In this document: positions 39,128 through 48,836 of the stretch, piece by piece
Numbering within the stretch: the stretch's first letter is position 1
Layout of the letters: every line of letters begins with the position of its first letter
Origin: Streptomyces ambofaciens ATCC 23877
Lineage (GTDB): Bacteria; Actinomycetota; Actinomycetes; Streptomycetales; Streptomycetaceae
Assembly: GCF_001267885.1 (NCBI RefSeq)
Contig: NZ_CP012383.1
Coordinates: forward strand, 25,659 to 89,658
Length of the DNA: 64,000 nt
Reading direction: 5' to 3'
Program-made: the position numbers and the translations under genes
The notes under the pieces: generated by a model
The model's input: the letters and a program-made list of their open reading frames with translations, nothing else
What the model was told of the DNA's origin: nothing
The model's database searches: none

Positions 39128-39301
39128 CTACTTCTTCTGCTGCTCCCGCCACGCCTCCAGTTCCTTCTTGCAGAGCACGCACAGGGGGTTCCCGCCGGGC
39201 CCGTACCGGTGGGTGGGGTGCTGGCATTTCACGCAAGGCCCGACGTACGACGGTGCGCACTCGGGGGCCGGCGGGGCGGGTCTCTCAGCGGTGACGTTCA
39301 C
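39128..39301 (-). CDS. Small zinc-ribbon protein, 57 aa
   Basis: CVKCQHPTHRYGPGGNPLCVLC gives a four-Cys zinc ribbon in a very short basic protein. I used the GTG at 39301 because a TACGAT (39314-39309) lies at -10 distance with no RBS, suggesting leaderless initiation; an ATG at 39355 is the longer alternative. It lies between dcd and thyX. Confidence 0.65.
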   Translation of the reverse strand: MNVTAERPAPPAPECAPSYVGPCVKCQHPTHRYGPGGNPLCVLCKKELEAWREQQKK

Positions 39302-39393
39302 CCTGGAATCGTACGACTGTGCAGGGGGAACACCGGCCGACCATCGCCGGGACACTGGGGGTACCGCCCTTCCCCGTGATCGGAGCCCTTCCC

Positions 39394-40128
39394 ATGCCCG
39401 AGCAGCCCCCGGTTGAGCCCACGTTTCGCAGCGACGTCACCGTGCAGCTGGTCAAGGCGACCGCGGAGGACGCGCACGTCCTCTGGTCCGCCCGCGTCTC
39501 CACCCTCGGCGAGCAGTCCCTCGACCAGATCGGCACCGACCCCGAGCGCTCCAAGGGCCTCATCAACTACCTCATGCGAGATCGTCATGGGAGCCCGTTC
39601 GAGGCGACTAGCATGACGTTTTTCATCAGCGCCCCGATCTTCGTGTTCCGGGAGTTCATGCGGCACCGCGTCGGCTGGTCCTACAACGAGGAATCAGGCC
39701 GCTACCGGGAGCTGGAGCCCGTCTTCTACGTCCCCGGCTACGACCGGAAGCTGGTCCAGGAGGGCAAGCCGGGCCAGTACCGGTTCGTGGAGGGCAGCCC
39801 GGATCAGCACTATGCGATGCGGAAGGCGATGAAGGCGTCGTACCGGCAGGCGTACGCCTTCTACCAGCGGCTCCTCTGTGAGGGGATCGCCCGGGAGGTG
39901 GCCCGGTCGGTACTGCCGGTGGGCCTGTACTCGTCGGCCTACGCGACGTGCAACGCGCGGTCGCTGATGCACTTCCTCGGCCTGCGCACCACCCACCCCG
40001 ACGCGGCCACACCCTCGTACCCGCAGCGGGAGATCGAGATGGTCGGCGAGGCCATGGAAGCCGAGTGGGCCAAGCTCATGCCCCTCACGCACGCGGCGTT
40101 CAACGCGAACGGCCGCGTCGCCCCCTAG
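39394..40128 (+). CDS. thyX: FAD-dependent thymidylate synthase ThyX, 244 aa
   Basis: Makes dTMP from dUMP using methylene-tetrahydrofolate, FAD and NADPH. The signature RHRVGWSYNEESGRY (RHRxxSxNxxSxR) is intact, with EFMRHRVGW before it and VLPVGLYSSAYATCNARSLM later. The start ATG at 39394 gives a normal family length. The gene is plus-strand and converges head-on with the structural operon, whose last stop is adjacent. Confidence 0.95.
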   Translation: MPEQPPVEPTFRSDVTVQLVKATAEDAHVLWSARVSTLGEQSLDQIGTDPERSKGLINYLMRDRHGSPFEATSMTFFISAPIFVFREFMRHRVGWSYNEESGRYRELEPVFYVPGYDRKLVQEGKPGQYRFVEGSPDQHYAMRKAMKASYRQAYAFYQRLLCEGIAREVARSVLPVGLYSSAYATCNARSLMHFLGLRTTHPDAATPSYPQREIEMVGEAMEAEWAKLMPLTHAAFNANGRVAP

Positions 40129-41451
40129 TCAGGCCGTCGTCGTATCCGTGACCAGGCCGAGCGCGACCAGAGCCGCCAGGACACTCTGTGCCGCGGTCCC
40201 GTCCGCCCACGAACCCGACACCACCGGCCGGGCCACCGCCGCAACCCCGAAGAAGCCCAGCTTCCCGCCCGCCGCATCCAGGTCGAACACGACGTCGTAC
40301 GGATTCGTGCCGACCTGCACCCGGCCGATCAGGTGCGGGCCCGCGGGCTCCCAGCGCATCATCGCGTTCTGGGCGCCGGTGAAGTCCGGGTTGGCCCAGG
40401 TGGAGACGATGACGTCCATGCCGGCGACCTCGAGGTCCATGCCGCCGCCGGTGACCCGGAACCGGTAGGCGCCCTCTCCGTCGCCGCGGGCCACGGTGAG
40501 GTTGTCGCCAGCCACGTTGACGGGCCCGGTGAATGTGGCGCCGGCCTTGTCGGCTTTCCCGGCGAGGGAGGTCTCCACCTCCGTGACTGAGGCTTCCACG
40601 GCTGTGGCCCGGTTCTCGAGGCCGAACTCGCCGCCGACACGGACTTGCAGGTCGGTGACGTAGGTGTTGAGGGTGTTGCCGTCGGCGGCTGGGTAGGCGC
40701 CGATGCTGGCCGGGGTGATCGGGTCGCTGCCTGCGGTGGCGTGCGATGCGGCGTGGGCTGTGGGGGTGCGGGGGTTGGTGGTGGTGGGGTCGTCGGAGCG
40801 CAGCGCAACGGTGGGGCCGGTGCCGGCGGCGCCGAGGGGCGGCTGAGGACCCGCGGGTCCTTCCGGTCCGGTCTCGCCCGGGTCGCCCTTCGGGCCGGGG
40901 TCTCCCTGCGGTCCCTGGGGGCCGGTGTCTCCGGTGTCGCCCTTGGGGCCGGGCTCTCCCTGGGGGCCGGGATCGCCCTGCTCGCCCTGGAGTCCGGTGG
41001 CGCCCGTGGGGCCCGGGTCGCCTTGCGGTCCTGTCTCGCCTGCGGGTCCGGCCGGTCCTTGCGGGCCTGCGGGTCCGGGGGCGTAGACGACGGTGCCCTG
41101 CCCGGTCTGAGTGTCGGACAGGTCGACGCGCAGGTCCCCCACCCACCAGGTGCCGGTGTCCGGGACCAGGACGTGCGTGATGATCGGGGTGCCGTCCAGA
41201 GCACGCCCTTCCTGGACCGCCCACAGTGTGTCCCCGACCACCGACTCGACACCGGCGTTCGGGGTGAGGTCCACCTGCCACGCCCCGTCTTCCTCGGGCG
41301 TGATGGCCACCGGCCGGACCAGCTCCCCCGGGCCCGGCGCGGCCGCGACGTAGCCGACCGCGGGCTTCCCGGTCACGTCGACCAGCGTTGCCCGCATCTC
41401 CACCCGCTGCGGAGACGCCGCCCCGATCAGTTTCCCGGTCACCGTGGTCAT
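40129..41451 (-). CDS. Collagen-like minor tail/fiber protein, 440 aa
   Basis: The N-terminal domain of about 115 residues is beta-rich ([18 protein letters not shown]), followed by about 25 Gly-x-y triplets (about 125-205), a helical link, and a beta-rich C-terminal domain. This is the usual build of actinophage fibers that fold as trimers and bind the host surface. It is the last gene of the late operon. Confidence 0.85.
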   Translation of the reverse strand: MTTVTGKLIGAASPQRVEMRATLVDVTGKPAVGYVAAAPGPGELVRPVAITPEEDGAWQVDLTPNAGVESVVGDTLWAVQEGRALDGTPIITHVLVPDTGTWWVGDLRVDLSDTQTGQGTVVYAPGPAGPQGPAGPAGETGPQGDPGPTGATGLQGEQGDPGPQGEPGPKGDTGDTGPQGPQGDPGPKGDPGETGPEGPAGPQPPLGAAGTGPTVALRSDDPTTTNPRTPTAHAASHATAGSDPITPASIGAYPAADGNTLNTYVTDLQVRVGGEFGLENRATAVEASVTEVETSLAGKADKAGATFTGPVNVAGDNLTVARGDGEGAYRFRVTGGGMDLEVAGMDVIVSTWANPDFTGAQNAMMRWEPAGPHLIGRVQVGTNPYDVVFDLDAAGGKLGFFGVAAVARPVVSGSWADGTAAQSVLAALVALGLVTDTTTA

Positions 41452-41453
41452 GG

Positions 41454-41816
41454 TCAGACTCCAGTTCGGTTGTACTCATCGACCAGAGGATGAGCGGGCT
41501 CGGGTTCGATACCGGCGTGGTGCATCTGCCGCGCCCACCGGTCCGTCGTCCACGCGAACGCCCGCAGCAGCGTCTCCAGCCGGGACTGCCGCAGGCGGAG
41601 CTTGCCGTTCTCCTCGTCGACCCGCTGCACCGTCGCCTGAAGAACAGCGAAGTCCTGGGCCTTGGCCTGCGGATTCGCCTGGATCGTGGCAACGGCCTCA
41701 TTCGCTCGAGCGGTCGCCTGGGATGCCTTCACCGTGGCCCGTGCCACGAAGAAGCCGCCACCGCCGAGGATGCTCCCTGCGGCCGTGATGAGACCGATCC
41801 ACTCGGTCACGTTCAT
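41454..41816 (-). CDS. Single-TM coiled-coil protein of the lysis module, 120 aa
   Basis: An N-terminal TM segment rich in Gly ([19 protein letters not shown]) is followed by a coiled coil (about 28-85) with [20 protein letters not shown]. It may be a holin-like or spanin-like factor. Position next to membrane proteins and the endolysin supports a lysis role; the exact role is unclear. Confidence 0.65.
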   Translation of the reverse strand: MNVTEWIGLITAAGSILGGGGFFVARATVKASQATARANEAVATIQANPQAKAQDFAVLQATVQRVDEENGKLRLRQSRLETLLRAFAWTTDRWARQMHHAGIEPEPAHPLVDEYNRTGV

Positions 41817-42259
41817 GCGCCCTCGCTTTTCTGGGCGCGCCGCGGAGCTGGGGGGACCGAATGCTCGGGGACCGTGGACGCCCAAAGAATGACCCCCACG
41901 TGGGAGGTCAGGTACCAGATAGCGACATAGGCGCCGCGTGAGTAGTGGCCGCTGATGACTGCGGCCCCGTAGGCGAGTGCCCACACTGTGGGGGGAAGTA
42001 GCGCGGTCCAGAAGCCGAGCCGGTCACGGCCGATCTTCATGAACGCTGACATGGTCGTGACGATCCCGCAGACGATCCACAGCCAGGACCAGTGCTCGAG
42101 GTCGCAGATGCTCGTCAGGAGTTCGAGGCCGGCTGGGCTTGGTGGGGCTACGAGGAAGCTGACGCCCCAGCAGGTCTTTCCGACGCCGAGGATCAGCAGG
42201 AACTTGCCGCGGCGGCCCAGATGCGCACTGAGCCACCGGGCCGCGCGGCAGGGGGGCAT
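41813..42259 (-). CDS. Four-TM membrane protein, holin candidate, 148 aa
   Basis: Four hydrophobic segments (about 19-40, 55-74, 84-104 and 110-130), short loops and a charged C-terminus. Located among lysis genes and coupled to the gene downstream by ATGA. A holin or holin accessory is likely; no family signature was recognised. Confidence 0.65.
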   Translation of the reverse strand: MPPCRAARWLSAHLGRRGKFLLILGVGKTCWGVSFLVAPPSPAGLELLTSICDLEHWSWLWIVCGIVTTMSAFMKIGRDRLGFWTALLPPTVWALAYGAAVISGHYSRGAYVAIWYLTSHVGVILWASTVPEHSVPPAPRRAQKSEGA

Positions 42260-42266
42260 CCGGGGG

Positions 42267-42641
42267 TCAGACCTCTCGGACTGCGGAGACGACCTTGACG
42301 CTCTCGCGCGCTACGGGGGCCGTGACCTGGGTACGGACGAAGGCCTGCGCGATAACGGTGACGGCGGCCATCACCGCGGCCTGCCGGTCGGCGGACCAGT
42401 CCAGGCCCAGGTTCATGCCGAGGGCGAGGGCGGCCTGGGCGAAGCCGGTGAGGGCGGCGACCTGCCCGTCACCGACCTTGAACGCGACCAGCAGGCCCAG
42501 GAGTGCGGCCGCGGTGACGTTCACGGCGGTCTGGGTGTCCTGGTTGACGTCGATGACGAACGCGGCGACGAACTGGACGGCGACGGCGACGAGGCCGGCC
42601 CAGACTGCGGGCTCACGCCCGAGCAGGGTGGTGGTCTTCAC
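42267..42641 (-). CDS. Holin-like membrane protein, 124 aa
   Basis: Two to three hydrophobic segments (about 13-33, 40-57, 62-80) with a short acidic loop, followed by an amphipathic C-terminal half. The build is like small actinophage holins encoded directly after the endolysin. It should form pores at the end of the lytic cycle. Confidence 0.75.
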   Translation of the reverse strand: MKTTTLLGREPAVWAGLVAVAVQFVAAFVIDVNQDTQTAVNVTAAALLGLLVAFKVGDGQVAALTGFAQAALALGMNLGLDWSADRQAAVMAAVTVIAQAFVRTQVTAPVARESVKVVSAVREV

Positions 42642-42672
42642 AGGTCTCTCCTAGTGAGCAGGGGTGGGATGG

Positions 42673-43620
42673 TCAGACGACGACGGTGAAGCCGTACTTG
42701 TTGCCGAGGCGGGTCAGGGAGTCCCTGCCGGGGATGCCGTCGGCGTTCTTGCCGCGGTAGCTGCCACCAGCCTTGGACCGCTGCCAGGCGGCGTACGCAG
42801 TGACGGTCGTGGTGCCGAAGTGACCGTCCGAGTAGCTCTTGGAGAGGAGTCCGGCGTCTACGAGGGCGGCTTCGACGGTGCGGACGCCGCTGTACGTGAC
42901 CGGGGTGCCCTTGGCGGCGGGGTCGGAGCGGGCGGCGGCAACCAGCTTGGACAGGTCGACGACGGGCTTGGTCGGCTTCGGCAAGGGCTTGGGCTCCGAA
43001 GGCTTCGGGGGCCTGGTGGTGGGCGTGCCGTTGTCCAGGCGACTGCTGATCCGCTGCCGCATGGAGGTCATGGTGAAGCCGCGCGGGTCGACTTTTCCGG
43101 GCTGCCACTCAAGGTGGCCGATGACGGATCGTTCGTCCCAGCCGTGGTGGCGGCAGACGGCGGCCGCCGCACGTTCGATCGCCTCGAGTTGGGCGGCGGG
43201 CCAGGGATCGTCGCCGTCGCCGAGGTTCTCGCACTCGAAGCCGTAGAAGTGGCGGTTGCCGTCGACGGTCGCTTCGTTGTCGGCGGGGAGTGTCTTCTCA
43301 TCGATGACGGCGCGCAGTACGTCGGGATCGCCCAGTCCTGCGTGGTTCGCTCGGCCGTAGCCGACGAGGTGGACCTTGCCGTCCTTGGTGATGACGCCGT
43401 GGCACAGCGGGCCGGGTAGGGCGCTGTGTCCTCTGCGGCAGAGGTCGACGGTCCGGGCGCTGCCCTTGGTGACGGTGTGGTGGATCGTCACGCCGTGGAC
43501 AGGGCCCCAGGGGCCCTTGCTGTTGCGGTTGTGGTTGCGCCAGTTGCCGATTTCGACGACGGTGAGGCCTTCGGCCTTGAGCGCCCTTATGAATGCGTCG
43601 GCGGACATGGGTGTGGCCAT
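42673..43620 (-). CDS. Endolysin: N-acetylmuramoyl-L-alanine amidase, 315 aa
   Basis: The N-terminal amidase_2/PGRP domain (about 22-195) has VTIHHTVT (His ligand), GYGRANHAG, FECENLGDG and the zinc-binding His169 in IGHLEWQPGKVDPRGF. A Pro/Lys linker (about 197-220) leads to a C-terminal peptidoglycan-binding domain (about 225-315) with YSDGHFGTTTVTAYAAWQRS. It cleaves the amide bond between muramic acid and L-Ala. No signal peptide, so it depends on a holin. Confidence 0.92.
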   Translation of the reverse strand: MATPMSADAFIRALKAEGLTVVEIGNWRNHNRNSKGPWGPVHGVTIHHTVTKGSARTVDLCRRGHSALPGPLCHGVITKDGKVHLVGYGRANHAGLGDPDVLRAVIDEKTLPADNEATVDGNRHFYGFECENLGDGDDPWPAAQLEAIERAAAAVCRHHGWDERSVIGHLEWQPGKVDPRGFTMTSMRQRISSRLDNGTPTTRPPKPSEPKPLPKPTKPVVDLSKLVAAARSDPAAKGTPVTYSGVRTVEAALVDAGLLSKSYSDGHFGTTTVTAYAAWQRSKAGGSYRGKNADGIPGRDSLTRLGNKYGFTVVV

Positions 43621-44016
43621 TCAGGACTCCTTGGGAAGGGGACTGACGCGCGGGACGTGGAGGCGGTTCCATGCGGTCTCGTCCGGGATGCCGCTGGTGT
43701 CGCCGCCGCTCTTGGGCCGCAGTTCCTGCTGGAACGACTTCCAGGCGTCGCGGTGTGCGGTCGTCCAGTCCGGTCCGAGGGTCTTGCCTGCCGGGTTGTG
43801 GCCTTCGCGGGTGAGGCGGGCGCCGGCTGCGGCGATGACGGGGCTGTAGCGGCCGCCGTGGAAGAACTCCGGGCCCGGGTACGGCTCGAGCCTGCCGCTG
43901 TGGTCGCTGGCTTCTACCGGGGCGGGCGCCGGTGCGACGGCGGGTGTGGCGGTGGGAGCAGAGTCGTCCTGCTTACGGGCGGCCGTCTGATCGTCTTGCC
44001 GCTTCGGATCGGGCAT
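43621..44016 (-). CDS. Peptidoglycan-binding-like accessory protein, 131 aa
   Basis: A Pro/Ala/Asp-rich N-terminal 40 residues, then PYPGPEFFHGGRYSPVIAAA, GPDWTTAHRDAWKSFQQELR and GIPDETAWNRLHVP, which recall a short peptidoglycan-binding helix bundle. Directly upstream of and contiguous with the endolysin gene; possibly a virion-associated or lysis accessory. Confidence 0.65.
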   Translation of the reverse strand: MPDPKRQDDQTAARKQDDSAPTATPAVAPAPAPVEASDHSGRLEPYPGPEFFHGGRYSPVIAAAGARLTREGHNPAGKTLGPDWTTAHRDAWKSFQQELRPKSGGDTSGIPDETAWNRLHVPRVSPLPKES

Positions 44017-44146
44017 CGCCCGTACTCCTGAACTCCCCGCGCCCAGGTTTGCAGTGTGGCGGGCCGCTGTGGTGCGGCCGTCCCTCGGGGGTGGAGCGTG
44101 TGGATGGAGGGTCACCCGGTTGATCTCAGAGTAGAGGGCTAGCCCG

Positions 44147-44341
44147 TCATTCGTTCCCCTCGTCATCGTCGGGGATGGGTGAGAGGTCGGTTATGGTCTG
44201 CATGCATTCACCACAGACTGCCCGGTAGGTCGGTTCGGTGGCGTTCGGGTAGTAGGGTGCTGTGATCGACAGCCCTTCGATGGAGCATCCGCTGGTGCGG
44301 CAGGTTGCTACGAGCATGACGGGGGTGGGTTCTTCGTTCAT
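44147..44341 (-). CDS. Small zinc-ribbon protein, 64 aa
   Basis: CRTSGCSIEG and CGECMQTI supply four cysteines. Acidic tail. A small gene following the large fiber gene; function unknown. Confidence 0.65.
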   Translation of the reverse strand: MNEEPTPVMLVATCRTSGCSIEGLSITAPYYPNATEPTYRAVCGECMQTITDLSPIPDDDEGNE

Positions 44342-44346
44342 TTGAG

Positions 44347-46782
44347 TTATCTCCCTATGACTTGCCAGCTGACGCTCGTGGCGTTGGTGTCGGTTCGGGT
44401 CATCCATACGACCGCTGACGTTGCGGACACGGCAGACATGGAAACTCCGGTGACGCGAGTTCCGGGGACTGTGGTGGCTGAGCAGGCGAACCCGTCGAAG
44501 GTCGTGCCCTTGAGTTGGGCGTAGGTGACGGTGGTACTGGTGGGCGTATTCGCCGCTGATGGTGTGATGGTGACGCGGCCAACGGCCTGATTTCCGGTCG
44601 TCAGCATTCCGGAGACGGTGGTGTTGCCGTCCTTGTCGACGGTGAACCGGTTCGCTGAGTCCCGGAAGAGGCGCAACAGGTAGCCGGTGTGGGCAACCCC
44701 AGCTTCCACGTACAGGGCGCTGAAGGAGCTGGCGGGTGCGGAGACGGCCAGGCGGCCATTGCCGACGGTCGCCAGGTTCGGCTCCGCGATGAAGGTGGTG
44801 GTTTCGGCGGGCGTGTCTTCGTTGACGTAGCCGAAGTTGGCCAAGGCTCCGTTCATGAAGATCCGTCCGCCGATGCGGCGGGCGGACGGGGTGGCGTCTG
44901 CGGCGAGACGTTCGATGACTGCCGCGTCGCGGGCCAGGACGGAACGCCACACCATCTGGTTGTAGCCGTTGGCGGAGAACGGGCCGGAGACCATCTCCAG
45001 GTTGGCGTCCCCGGTTACCGGCTCCGAGACGGCGACGTTCGCTGCCTTTGTGCCGGCCGCGTTGTACAGGAGGAGCGCCGGGTAGGTGAGGTTGGGGGCG
45101 AGCCACATCACGGCGCCGCTGGTGCCCTGTACGAGGAGTCCCCGGGCGGACAGTTCGTTGATTGCGACGTTGTCGTCGTTGTAGACGAGGACCTTGTTGG
45201 CGTCGGCCTCGTTGAGGGTGATCCGTTCGCCGGTCGCCTCGGTCTGGATGAGGGCGCCGGTGATGGTGGATCCGTTGATCTCACCGCCGGTGATGGTCTT
45301 ACCGGTGATGGCGTCCGCGTCGAGCTTGACGGCTGTGATGGCCCCGTCGGCGATGTTCACGGAGTTGACGACGCCGGTGGGGACGGTCTCCACGGCCACC
45401 AGGTCGACCTGCTGCACGCCGCCCGCTGTCGACCCGTACAGCAGACGGATCAGGGGCCGGATGTAGCGGACGCCGGCGTGGGCCAGGCCCGGCGTCTTCG
45501 GGTCGGGACGCGGCGTGTTCGTGCCGTTCACGCCTACCGCGGCGTGGCCTCGGAGGTAGCCGGTGATCGTCGTCCATGCGGTGCCTACGGCGATCGTCTG
45601 GTTGCTGGCCACCACGTAGTGCTGAAGCGCCACGTCGTTCGCGCCTGTGACATTGACGCGCGTCGTGCCGTCCGCGGCGATACCTGCCAGGCCCAGGTAG
45701 ACGGTGGGCGTTCCGGTGGTCGGGGCGACCGTGGTGCGCACCCGGACCGTGACCTTGTAGAGGGCATCCGGGTCGAAGGGGATGTTCTGCCGGTGCTCCA
45801 GGGCGGTGCGGCCGGTCACCTCGAAGACGGTGCCGCCGGTGCCCGCGTCGGTGACGCCGGTGAGGACCTGCCACGTGCCCGAGTCCGCGACCTGCTGCCA
45901 CGCGGTGGCATCGGCCATGGAGTCGGTGAGCTTCTGCCCGATGGACTGGGCGATGCCAACGGTGAGGGCGTTGGTGGTGACGGCCCCGGCGGCGATCTTC
46001 CCTGCGGTGACGGCGTTCGCGGCGAGAACGTCTGCCGTTACTGCGAGGGCGGCCAGCTTCAGGGTGGTCACCGACCCTGCCGCGAGCTTGTCGGTGTTCA
46101 CCGCTCCGGCGTCGATCTGAGCCGTCTGTACAGCCCCTGTCACGATCTTCGGGGTGGTGATCGCATTGTCGGTGATCTCGGTGGTGCCGATGGCGCCGGC
46201 GGCGACCTTCGCCTGCGTGACCGCATCATCGGCGAGCTTCACGGTAGTGACGATGCCGTCGAGGATGTCCGTGGCGACGACCGGCGACGGGCCGAGCGGC
46301 CCCGCCTGCGCCGTCGGCTCCGAGGCGGTCCCGGAGGTGTTCCGGGCGATCAGCCGCACATACACGGGCTCGTCACAGGCGACGACGACCGTGCCGCCCT
46401 GCGGAGTCTCGAACGTGCTCTTCAGCGTCTCCAGGCTGGCGATAAAGCCGTCCTCGGTGGAGGCGTGGACTTCGACGCGCTGCCAGTCCAGCGGCGGCAC
46501 CGCGCCATCGGCGAAAGTCCCGTTCCAGGAGACGGTGATCCCGCCGAGGACGGAGCCGAGGATCGGCGCGGCCGGCACGGGTGGCGGGGGCCCGTTGACG
46601 ATGTTCACGGCGGTCGTGCCGTCGCTCTGCACGCCGAGGATCGCGCGGAGGCTGCCGTCGCCGTCCCTCACCTGGAGGGCGTTGTTCTCGATGCTGCCGC
46701 CGTGTGCGTACCGCTGCCCCTTCTCGATGTTCTTGATGCGCTGGTCGAGTCGGGCGAGTTCCGTTGCGAAGTCTCGGGCCAT
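44347..46782 (-). CDS. Minor tail/fiber protein, 811 aa
   Basis: An N-terminal coiled-coil segment (MARDFATELARLDQRIKNIE), an FN3-like region (about 70-150), a long stretch of short Ala/Thr/Val repeats with ITTPKIVTGAVQTAQIDAGA-type units (about 175-270), a beta-sandwich region (about 300-440), and a beta-helix-like C-terminal half. This is a typical receptor-binding or side fiber of a Gram-positive siphophage. Confidence 0.85.
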   Translation of the reverse strand: MARDFATELARLDQRIKNIEKGQRYAHGGSIENNALQVRDGDGSLRAILGVQSDGTTAVNIVNGPPPPVPAAPILGSVLGGITVSWNGTFADGAVPPLDWQRVEVHASTEDGFIASLETLKSTFETPQGGTVVVACDEPVYVRLIARNTSGTASEPTAQAGPLGPSPVVATDILDGIVTTVKLADDAVTQAKVAAGAIGTTEITDNAITTPKIVTGAVQTAQIDAGAVNTDKLAAGSVTTLKLAALAVTADVLAANAVTAGKIAAGAVTTNALTVGIAQSIGQKLTDSMADATAWQQVADSGTWQVLTGVTDAGTGGTVFEVTGRTALEHRQNIPFDPDALYKVTVRVRTTVAPTTGTPTVYLGLAGIAADGTTRVNVTGANDVALQHYVVASNQTIAVGTAWTTITGYLRGHAAVGVNGTNTPRPDPKTPGLAHAGVRYIRPLIRLLYGSTAGGVQQVDLVAVETVPTGVVNSVNIADGAITAVKLDADAITGKTITGGEINGSTITGALIQTEATGERITLNEADANKVLVYNDDNVAINELSARGLLVQGTSGAVMWLAPNLTYPALLLYNAAGTKAANVAVSEPVTGDANLEMVSGPFSANGYNQMVWRSVLARDAAVIERLAADATPSARRIGGRIFMNGALANFGYVNEDTPAETTTFIAEPNLATVGNGRLAVSAPASSFSALYVEAGVAHTGYLLRLFRDSANRFTVDKDGNTTVSGMLTTGNQAVGRVTITPSAANTPTSTTVTYAQLKGTTFDGFACSATTVPGTRVTGVSMSAVSATSAVVWMTRTDTNATSVSWQVIGR

Positions 46783-46784
46783 CG

Positions 46785-47879
46785 TTACGCCTCCGCGGGG
46801 CCATAGTGGAAGGAATCGGCGCGCTTCAGGGTGAGCACCGCCTGATCTGGGCTTTCGGTAGGCCGGTAGGAGTCGGACAGGATCCGCGCCCAGCCCGACC
46901 ATCTGGTCCATTGGTTGTTGACGGTGACGTGGACGTCGTCGCCGATCTGCCACGACCCCAGGGGTGCGTTGGGGTGGTGTCGGACGGTGATGGATTCGAC
47001 CTGGCCCATGACCTTGCGGCGTTTCAGCTCTGCGGCCGCGCGCTTCCCCAGAACATCGGTGCCGTTGACGGTAGGCAGGGCCAGGAGGGACTCCATGCGC
47101 AGGCCTCCGTCGCGGGAGGGGGCTTCTGCCCGCTTGGTGGCGGTGCCTTCCCCGGAGCCGGTCGCGATGATGACGTTGGCGAAGTCGTCGCCGCTGTAGG
47201 TGACGGGCGGGGCGTCGATGATGTTCACGCCCGTCCGGAAGCTGATGTCGGTGCGGCGGGCCCCCAGCCGCGGGTAACCCAGCTTCAGACGCTTCTCCAC
47301 CAGGCCGTTCGTGAGGTATCGGCAGGTGTTCGTGTACTGCGGAGCGCCCTCCTCCGACACCAGATCGTCCAGGTGGTCGCCGAGATTCGGGTTCTCGTAC
47401 CAGTACGAGTGCCACAGCTCCGCGGGCGTGCCCACCGTGATCTGCGAAGTGGTCGAGTCGACAACGACGCCGAGGTTGCCGTCGGGCTGCTCCTGCGCAT
47501 ACGCCCACACGTCGCGGATGATTTTGCACGGGTCCGTGTACACGTAAGGGCCACGGGCCTTGAGCTCGCCGTGGGTGTCGTGGCGCTTCGTCAGATACGA
47601 CGACCAGCCGGCCGCCTCAATCTGGCACTCGCCGTCCTGCGCGGTGATGTCCCAGATCAGGCCACCCCATCGGAGGTACCCGTCAGCCTCCGCGTAGATG
47701 ACCGCCTTGCCGGGTATGAGCGAGGCCACGTTGGCTTTCACGAACCGCGGGGAGAGCGTGCCGCGCAGCTCCCCGGGGCCGTTCAACTCGTTGCCGAACT
47801 CGGCTTTCGCGAGGGGCAGGGCAGGGTGGAGCTGCACGCCGGTCAGAGCGTGCTGTGTCCAGAACCGCCAGTGGCTCAT
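46785..47879 (-). CDS. Minor tail protein (baseplate hub-like), 364 aa
   Basis: A beta-rich protein with LPLAKAEFGNELNGPGELRG, GGLIWDITAQDGECQIEAAG and GQVESITVRHHPNAPLGSWQ. The order, after a distal-tail protein and another minor tail gene, matches actinophage tail-tip proteins of the hub type. The ATG overlaps the upstream stop by one base. Confidence 0.75.
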   Translation of the reverse strand: MSHWRFWTQHALTGVQLHPALPLAKAEFGNELNGPGELRGTLSPRFVKANVASLIPGKAVIYAEADGYLRWGGLIWDITAQDGECQIEAAGWSSYLTKRHDTHGELKARGPYVYTDPCKIIRDVWAYAQEQPDGNLGVVVDSTTSQITVGTPAELWHSYWYENPNLGDHLDDLVSEEGAPQYTNTCRYLTNGLVEKRLKLGYPRLGARRTDISFRTGVNIIDAPPVTYSGDDFANVIIATGSGEGTATKRAEAPSRDGGLRMESLLALPTVNGTDVLGKRAAAELKRRKVMGQVESITVRHHPNAPLGSWQIGDDVHVTVNNQWTRWSGWARILSDSYRPTESPDQAVLTLKRADSFHYGPAEA

Positions 47880-48829
47880 CAGAGCGCGGCTTCTTCGAAT
47901 TCGACGTCTGCGATGAACGTCGTTGCGATGTCGACGCCGATGTTGCCCTGATTGTTGGACGCGGTCCGCATCCGCGACTTCAGGATGATGTTGGTGCCGC
48001 GCATTGCCGCGCCCAGAGTGTCTGTGAGAGACATGGTGTCCGCGTTTACGAGCGTGATACGTCGCACTCCGGCGTTCTGGTTGTCGTCGATGTGGACGTC
48101 CTGCGCGGCTTGCTTGGCCCCAAAGGTGAAGGTCAGACCGCCGACGACATTGGCGTTGGTGAGACGTAGTCCTGCCACGGTGAAGACGACTTTCACACGG
48201 CCAGCCCACGCGGGTACGGCAATCTGCCAGTTCGCGGTGGTTGGGAAATCCTTCCACGTGGTGCTTGTTCCGGTGAGTTCGACGAGGCTTCCGGAATAGA
48301 AGTGCTGGTACAGGGAGCGTTCACGGCGCGGGTTGGCGACCTTCCGCAGATCCTTGATCATGGTGTTGGTGATGGTGGCCGTGGAAGCCGGGATGTCGAT
48401 CCGGGCCAGCGGGATCGCCGAGTAGCCGGCCGGGACCGTGGTCGCGCTGGAGGACACGTTGGGGATGACCTCGAAGAACACGATCGGGTCCACCGCCGGG
48501 TCGCGGGTGCCCTCGTACTCGGGGTCCTCGACCCGCAGCACCAGCATGTCGGAGCGGCCCGTGCCGCCCGTCGCGGATATATCTACGGTGTCGGCGCCGA
48601 TGTTGTAGGCGTTGTAGTAGCCCTGAACGGGGCTGACCTTCCCGGCGATGACCGCGGACCCGTCACCGATCTGCACGCCCGCGCCGGGCGTCGACAGGGC
48701 CGTCACCTTGAGGTCGCTGCCGGTGGTGACGCCCTGGTTGTCCCGCGCCAGGTCTTTGATCATCATGCGGAACTGCTGCGCGGAGTGCTCCGCCCCGAGC
48801 GTCGCGATGGGGACAGGTACGAGTGCCAT
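47879..48829 (-). CDS. Minor tail protein, 316 aa
   Basis: Beta-rich with QGYYNAYNIGADTVDISATG, RSDMLVLRVEDPEYEGTRDP and a C-terminal ATTFIADVEFEEAAL. The layout recalls baseplate upper proteins in siphophages. No catalytic motif. Part of the late operon. Confidence 0.75.
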   Translation of the reverse strand: MALVPVPIATLGAEHSAQQFRMMIKDLARDNQGVTTGSDLKVTALSTPGAGVQIGDGSAVIAGKVSPVQGYYNAYNIGADTVDISATGGTGRSDMLVLRVEDPEYEGTRDPAVDPIVFFEVIPNVSSSATTVPAGYSAIPLARIDIPASTATITNTMIKDLRKVANPRRERSLYQHFYSGSLVELTGTSTTWKDFPTTANWQIAVPAWAGRVKVVFTVAGLRLTNANVVGGLTFTFGAKQAAQDVHIDDNQNAGVRRITLVNADTMSLTDTLGAAMRGTNIILKSRMRTASNNQGNIGVDIATTFIADVEFEEAAL

Positions 48830-48836
48830 CAGTGCC

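Noticed and set aside
40820..41090. Regular short repeats that could suggest a CRISPR or satellite
   Set aside because: They are Gly-x-y codons of the collagen-like fiber; no spacer/repeat regularity of a CRISPR array.
44689..46806. 700-codon plus-strand frame opposite the large fiber gene
   Set aside because: Composition is Gly/Asp/Val-rich as expected from the complement of the minus-strand gene; no plausible start or domain.
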